Shown here piece by piece: positions 60,201-64,000 of a stretch of 64,000 bases of DNA; position 1 is the first letter of the stretch; each line of letters begins with the position of its first letter. The translations under genes were made by a program, and so were the position numbers. The DNA is taken from positions 1-64,000 of the forward strand of contig CAKOMI010000002.1 in assembly GCA_934096605.1 (NCBI GenBank), written 5' to 3'. Below the pieces are notes generated by a model. The model was not told where the DNA came from, did no database searches, and worked only from the letters and a program-made list of their open reading frames with translations. The stretch comes from an uncultured Bacilli bacterium. GTDB taxonomy: Bacteria > Bacillota_I > Bacilli_A > RF39 > UBA660.

Positions 60201-60228
60201 GAGTAACGTTATAGTTATTCTTTTTATA
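60201..60228 (+). terminator. Terminator of the cotJ operon
   Basis: GAGTAAC (from 60202) pairs with GTTATTC (to about 60220) with one G-U pair, followed by T. The remaining 260 bases to the next gene are AT-rich; I see no RNA or gene in them. Confidence 0.65.
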
Positions 60229-60491
60229 TAGTGTAATAAATTGGTAAAATGGTAAAAAAATTACGCCGTGTCGTAATAAAATAAGACTTATATTTTATAA
60301 GTGATTAGTATATTAAGATTTGTTTAGTACAAACATTTATTAAACACTATAATAAACTTTAGCTATTAACTATTGGTTTCCGTTCGTTATTTTGTTAAAA
60401 TTATGTTAACAGAAAAACTTGTGCTTTTTTGATATGAAATTTTAAACTAGCTTGGTGTTTCTGTTTAATGTTTTGCTGTGGAGGTGAATTT

Positions 60492-61613
60492 ATGTCTTCT
60501 TTTCGTTATTCGATTGAAATTGCTTTTATTATATTTCCTTTTGTTGCTTTTTTGTTTACATTACCTTATATGTTAGGGGAATATCATAAGAATGGTTCAA
60601 TTAGTTTTTTTAAAACAATAGTTATTTATTCTTTTATATTATATCTTATGAATGCTTATTTTTTAGTAATATTACCTTTACCTAGTAAGGAACGGCTAGC
60701 CTCACTACCTAGTGTTTCTTATAATTTACATCCTTTTCATTTTATTAATGAGATACTAAATACTACTAGTTTTCATGTTAGTGATTTTGCTACATACTTT
60801 CCAACTATGAAAAATCCGGTTTTTTACGAAGCCATATTCAATATATTTTTAACTTTACCTTTTGGGGTTTATTTACATTACTACTTTAATAAAGATTTAA
60901 AAAGAGTGATGCTATATAGTTTTTTATTTAGTTTGTTCTTTGAATTAACACAGTTAACGGGGTTATATTTTATTTATCCTAAACCATATAGAGTTTTTGA
61001 CGTTGATGATTTGCTACTTAATACTTTTGGTGGTTTTTTAGGTTATTTTGGTGGTAGTTTATTACTAAAAATATTACCTAGTAAAGAGGCGTTAAACAAA
61101 CGGGCTAAGGCTCGTGGTGTACGCGTTACATTTGTTAAAAGAATATTTTGCTTTCTACTTGATATAGCATTCTTTAGTGTTATATTTATTACTGCTTTCT
61201 TCTTTTTAAGAGAGTATACACTTCAAAAAGAGTATTATTTATTACTATTAATTATTGTTTATTTATTTTATTATCCTCTAATGACTATGATTTTACATGG
61301 GAAAACTATGTTTATGAAATTTTTGAATTTAGAGTTCGTAAGTGAAAAGAAAGTTGGTTTCTTTAGAATACTAATTTATTATTTATTAAATATTTTCTTT
61401 TATCTTATTTTACCGGTTATATTACTTTTAGTTTTCTATTTGTTAGAACGTTATAAAATAGTAACAAATGATTTACAAAACTATGCTTTTATTGTAATAG
61501 GGGCTTTAACGATTCTTTTATATAATATAACTTTTCTATCTTTAATTTTTGGTGTTAAGACATTGCCAGAAAAAATAACTAGTATAAATATGATAAGTAC
61601 GATTGGCGAGTAA
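60492..61613 (+). CDS. VanZ-RDD fusion membrane protein
   Basis: 373 residues from the ATG at 60492 (GGAGGTGA upstream). N-terminal VanZ-like half: NIFLTLPFGVYLHYY, FSLFFELTQLTG, RVFDVDDLLLNTFGGFLGY. C-terminal RDD-like half from about residue 215: VKRIFCFLLDIAFFSVIF (R-D), PLMTMILHGKTMFMKFLNLE. VanZ gives low-level teicoplanin resistance in Tn1546; chromosomal VanZ-RDD proteins of Bacillota have no settled function. Confidence 0.85.
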   Translation: MSSFRYSIEIAFIIFPFVAFLFTLPYMLGEYHKNGSISFFKTIVIYSFILYLMNAYFLVILPLPSKERLASLPSVSYNLHPFHFINEILNTTSFHVSDFATYFPTMKNPVFYEAIFNIFLTLPFGVYLHYYFNKDLKRVMLYSFLFSLFFELTQLTGLYFIYPKPYRVFDVDDLLLNTFGGFLGYFGGSLLLKILPSKEALNKRAKARGVRVTFVKRIFCFLLDIAFFSVIFITAFFFLREYTLQKEYYLLLLIIVYLFYYPLMTMILHGKTMFMKFLNLEFVSEKKVGFFRILIYYLLNIFFYLILPVILLLVFYLLERYKIVTNDLQNYAFIVIGALTILLYNITFLSLIFGVKTLPEKITSINMISTIGE

Positions 61614-61644
61614 CATTAATTTTGCTAAAAAATGGCTAAAAATG

Positions 61645-61673
61645 TTTGACAAACAGCTTAAAATTTAGTAGAA
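61645..61673 (+). promoter_or_regulatory. Promoter of infC-rpmI-rplT
   Basis: TTGACA (61645-61650), 17 bases, TAGAAT (61668-61673). Confidence 0.8.
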
Positions 61674-61679
61674 TGGCAT

Positions 61680-61833
61680 TGTTATTGAAAAAGAAACGAG
61701 ATCCACTCGTTCACCTTAGTATAATAGTACTGGGTTAAAATTAAAGAAATTGTTGTTTTATTGTTTTTTATTTCTTTCAATTTTATAGGTGGATCTTTGG
61801 ATCCACTTTTTCATTGTATGGAGGTGCATTTTT
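61680..61833 (+). promoter_or_regulatory. L20-type attenuator leader of the infC operon
   Basis: A leader of about 150 bases ends in a terminator hairpin GTGGATC-TTTG-GATCCAC (61789-61806) plus T run. GATCCAC also occurs early in the leader (about 61701-61707), able to pair with GTGGATC and so prevent the terminator. This is the logic of the L20-controlled leader of B. subtilis infC-rpmI-rplT, in which excess L20 promotes termination. The exact L20 site was not resolved. Confidence 0.7.
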
Positions 61834-62358
61834 ATAGCAAAGAAAACAGATGAATTACCAATTAATGACAATATTCGAGTAAGCGAATTATTGGTAATCG
61901 GACCTAATGGGGAACAAATGGGAATTAAACCTTTACAAGATGCGAAGACTATTGCTAATTTTGCTGGTTTAGATTTAGTTTTAATGAGCGGTGATGCCGT
62001 TCCAGCAGTTGGCAAAATTATGGACTACAATAAGTATCGTTATGAAAAGCAAAAGAAAGCTAAAGATGCTTTAAAAAAACAACGTGAAACAAATAAAGAT
62101 ATGAAAGAGTTTAGATTATCTCCTAATATCGATGTTCATGATTTTGATACGCGTGTTAAAAATGCTTTAGATTACTTAAATAAAGGTCATAAAGTACGTG
62201 GATTTATTCGCTTTAAAGGAAGACAAATGGCTCACCCAGAATTAGGACGTGAAGTGTTAAATAATTTTGCTTTAAAACTAGAAGAAGTAAGCGTAGTAGA
62301 AACGCCAGTTAAACAAGATGGCAGAAATATGTTTATTATTCTAGCACCCAAAAAATAA
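61834..62358 (+). CDS. infC: Translation initiation factor IF-3, probable AUA start
   Basis: 174 residues. No ATG, GTG or TTG lies near the ribosome site; GGAGG at 61820-61824 is nine bases from an ATA (61834) giving AKKTDELPINDNIRVSELL, the expected IF-3 N-terminus, and three bases from an ATT (61828). infC genes are known for rare starts (AUU in E. coli), through which IF-3 represses itself. Full IF-3: GPNGEQMGIKPLQDA, YRYEKQKKAKDALKKQR linker, FRLSPNIDVHDFDTRVK, and HPELGREVLNNFALKLEE. Confidence 0.93.
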   Translation: MAKKTDELPINDNIRVSELLVIGPNGEQMGIKPLQDAKTIANFAGLDLVLMSGDAVPAVGKIMDYNKYRYEKQKKAKDALKKQRETNKDMKEFRLSPNIDVHDFDTRVKNALDYLNKGHKVRGFIRFKGRQMAHPELGREVLNNFALKLEEVSVVETPVKQDGRNMFIILAPKK

Positions 62359-62377
62359 GGAAAGAAGGAAGTTAAAG

Positions 62378-62575
62378 ATGGCTAAGGGACCAAAAATGAA
62401 AACTCATAAAGCAAGTAGTAAAGTTTTCAAAAAGAAAAAAAATGGAGATTTAACTTACAAAGTTGGTGGCGGCAACCACAAAACAAGTAAGGATAGTTCA
62501 AAACAAATTCGTCAAAGACGTAACAAAGGTGTATTAAGTAAAGGAGAAGCTAGCAGAATTAAATCTGTTATCTAG
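62378..62575 (+). CDS. rpmI: Ribosomal protein L35
   Basis: 65 residues, AAGGAAG upstream. KGPKMKTHKASSKVFKKKKN, KTSKDSSKQIRQRRNKGVLS: typical bL35, second in infC-rpmI-rplT. Confidence 0.96.
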   Translation: MAKGPKMKTHKASSKVFKKKKNGDLTYKVGGGNHKTSKDSSKQIRQRRNKGVLSKGEASRIKSVI

Positions 62576-62590
62576 TAAGGTGGTGAAAAT

Positions 62591-63148
62591 ATGGCAAGAG
62601 TTAAAGGTGGAACTGTATCAAAAAACAGAAGAAGAAAAGTATTAAAACAAGCAAAAGGTTATTTTGGAAGCAAACATCGTTTATATAAAACTGCTCAAGA
62701 ACAAGTTTTCCATAGTGGCGCTTATGCTTATAGAGATAGAAGACAAAAGAAAAGAGATTTCAGAAAATTATGGATTACTCGTATCAATGCTGCATGTCAT
62801 ATGAATGATATTAGTTATTCTAAATTCATGAATGGTCTTGCTATTGCAGGTGTTGAAATTAATCGTAAAATGTTAAGTGAACTTGCAATTGACAATCCTA
62901 GTGCATTCACTGAATTAGTTGAAGTTTCTAAAAAAGCTTTAAATGGTGAAGTAAAAGCAGGTAAAAAAGAAGAAAAGAAAGTTGAAACAAAAAAAGAAAC
63001 TGTTAAAGAAGAAAAAGTAGAAACTAAAGAAGAATCTAAAGATTATAGTAAAATGACTTTAACTGAATTAAAAGCTATTGCAAAAGAAAAAGGCATTAAA
63101 GGTTATTCTACTATGAAAAAAGATGAATTAATCAGTAATTTAAAATAA
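62591..63148 (+). CDS. rplT: Ribosomal protein L20 with an extra C-terminal SAP/Rho-N-like domain
   Basis: 185 residues. The first 115 are ordinary bL20 ([54 protein letters not shown]). Instead of ending near 118 the frame continues through a Lys/Glu linker (about 125-150) into [20 protein letters not shown] and [10 protein letters not shown], a SAP or Rho-N-terminal-like fold that binds nucleic acid in other proteins. AAGGTGG before the ATG and a terminator right after the stop show that the extension is part of the gene. Confidence 0.94.
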   Translation: MARVKGGTVSKNRRRKVLKQAKGYFGSKHRLYKTAQEQVFHSGAYAYRDRRQKKRDFRKLWITRINAACHMNDISYSKFMNGLAIAGVEINRKMLSELAIDNPSAFTELVEVSKKALNGEVKAGKKEEKKVETKKETVKEEKVETKEESKDYSKMTLTELKAIAKEKGIKGYSTMKKDELISNLK

Positions 63149-63151
63149 TGT

Positions 63152-63183
63152 AAAGTCCCCTTTTTTATGGGGCCTTTTTTTGT
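63152..63183 (+). terminator. Terminator of the infC operon
   Basis: AAG-T-CCCC (63153-63160) pairs with GGGG-C-CTT (63169-63176) with one mismatch, then a T run. Confidence 0.75.
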
Positions 63184-63219
63184 TATAATTTATCTATAAT
63201 TTATAGAAAAGGTGAATAT

Positions 63220-64000
63220 ATGAATATTTATGATACTATAATAATTGGTGGTGGGCCTGCTGGTTTGTGCGCAGCAATATATTTGTTAAGAGCAAATAAA
63301 AAAGTTTTACTATTTGAAAGTGAAACATTAGGTGGAGCTATTACTAAAAGTGATATTGTTGAAAATTACCCTGGTATTTCGGAAATATCTGGTTTAGAAC
63401 TAGGTAGTAATATGGCTAGTCAAGCTAAAAACTTAGGTCTAGAAATTATTATGCAAAAAGTTTTGGCAATTACTAAAGAAAAAGACATATTTTCTGTTTC
63501 AGTAAAGAGTAATAAATACTATGCTAAAACTATCGTGTATGCAACTGGTACTAGACCACGTATGTTAGATTGTAAGAATGCAGAGTCATTTATTGGTAAA
63601 GGGGTTAGCACGTGTGCTACTTGTGATGGTTTCTTCTTTAAAAATAAAAGTGTTTTAGTAGTAGGTGGCGGAAATACTGCCTTAACTGATGCATTGTATT
63701 TAAGTAATATTTGTTCCCATGTCTATGTGTCTTACCGTCGTGACAACTTAAGAGGGGAACCATTAAAAATAAAAAGACTTAAAAGCAAAGAAAATGTAAC
63801 TATTCTTTATAACAGTATTGTAAAAGAAATTATTGGTAAAGATGTGATAGAAAAAGTGTCTCTAACAGTTGATGATGCTCCAAAAGAAATTAATGTTTCT
63901 GGTGTATTTGTTGCGATAGGTTCTATTCCTAATACTGAGCTTATTAAAGATTTAGTTACTCTTGATCAAAATGGCTATGCTTTAAGTAATTATCAATTAG
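63220..64000 (+). CDS. trxB: Thioredoxin reductase, 3' end beyond window
   Basis: The first 260 codons from the ATG at 63220 (AAAGGTGA upstream). FAD-binding IIGGGPAGLCAAIYLLRA, redox pair CATCDG, NAD(P)H-binding VVGGGNTALTDALYLS followed by YRRDNLRGE, and the late ATG-like GVFVAIGSIPNTEL. Reduces thioredoxin with NADPH. The frame is open at the window edge. Confidence 0.94.
   Translation, partial: MNIYDTIIIGGGPAGLCAAIYLLRANKKVLLFESETLGGAITKSDIVENYPGISEISGLELGSNMASQAKNLGLEIIMQKVLAITKEKDIFSVSVKSNKYYAKTIVYATGTRPRMLDCKNAESFIGKGVSTCATCDGFFFKNKSVLVVGGGNTALTDALYLSNICSHVYVSYRRDNLRGEPLKIKRLKSKENVTILYNSIVKEIIGKDVIEKVSLTVDDAPKEINVSGVFVAIGSIPNTELIKDLVTLDQNGYALSNYQL

Noticed and set aside
1..64000. CRISPR arrays, rRNA genes, transposases, integrases and a reverse transcriptase
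   Set aside because: Looked for and not seen: no regularly spaced short repeats, and no protein with RT (YxDD), DDE or tyrosine-recombinase motifs among the open frames.

Overview
The window is AT-rich (genes mostly below about 30% GC by eye), uses the standard code (TGG for Trp, TGA as a stop) and carries strong AGGAGG-type ribosome sites and SigA-like promoters. Gene content (UvrB, Der, Tex, RmuC, UppP, SpmA/SpmB, CotJ proteins, SipW-type signal peptidase, AbiE) points to the chromosome of a Bacillota, probably an uncultured gut member of the Bacilli close to the Erysipelotrichales/RF39 type of lineage. That placement is inference. Sporulation-linked genes (dacF-spmA-spmB, a CotJA-CotJB fusion plus CotJC, a SpoIID-like domain) suggest a spore-forming or recently spore-forming ancestor.

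Layout. 1-4.9 kb: end of a small heat-shock protein gene, an unknown duplicated-domain protein, and a 960-residue surface protein whose last 180 bases are about 53% GC and made almost only of NNY codons, the look of a diversity-generating retroelement (DGR) variable region. 5-6.8 kb: metallophosphoesterase, CPBP protease and a small membrane protein. 6.9-15.8 kb: an eight-gene Tad/Flp-like operon (two secreted proteins, one a 1088-residue Cys-rich protein, a pseudopilin-like protein, two CpaB, CpaF, TadB, TadC). 15.9-20.4 kb: amidoligase, rhodanese, RmuC, UppP, lipoprotein. 20.4-25 kb: accessory stretch with an XRE repressor facing a second DGR-target-type surface protein across a palindromic operator, an unknown/XRE pair, and an AbiE toxin-antitoxin locus whose toxin is frameshifted. 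25-30.4 kb: dacF-spmAB, a cell-wall hydrolase, two type IV prepilin-like proteins, Der.

30.5-41.1 kb: a second secretion/pilus locus with a three-domain wall-remodelling enzyme, a VirD4/TraG-type coupling ATPase, a polytopic protein, two small pilin-like proteins, two TadE-like proteins and a TadZ/CpaE-like ATPase. With the 6.9-15.8 kb operon and the SipW peptidase at 42 kb this looks like one dispersed Tad machine combined with a conjugation-type coupling ATPase. No VirB4 or relaxase is seen. 41.1-43.8 kb: tRNA-Asn, a candidate structured RNA, SipW, CutA. 43.9-48.5 kb: an integration scar at uvrB, with a RhuM remnant, a truncated 5' copy of uvrB, a 507-residue orphan cargo gene between imperfect direct repeats, and the intact uvrB.

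48.5-64 kb: housekeeping genes (Mn pyrophosphatase, SDR, Nudix, Tex, AsnB), then a 1 kb region with two copies of a probable type I toxin-antitoxin locus around a remnant of the DGR-target family, a CtpE-like P-type ATPase, the CotJ genes, a VanZ/RDD protein, the infC-rpmI-rplT operon with its attenuator leader and an L20 carrying an extra C-terminal domain, and the start of a thioredoxin reductase gene.
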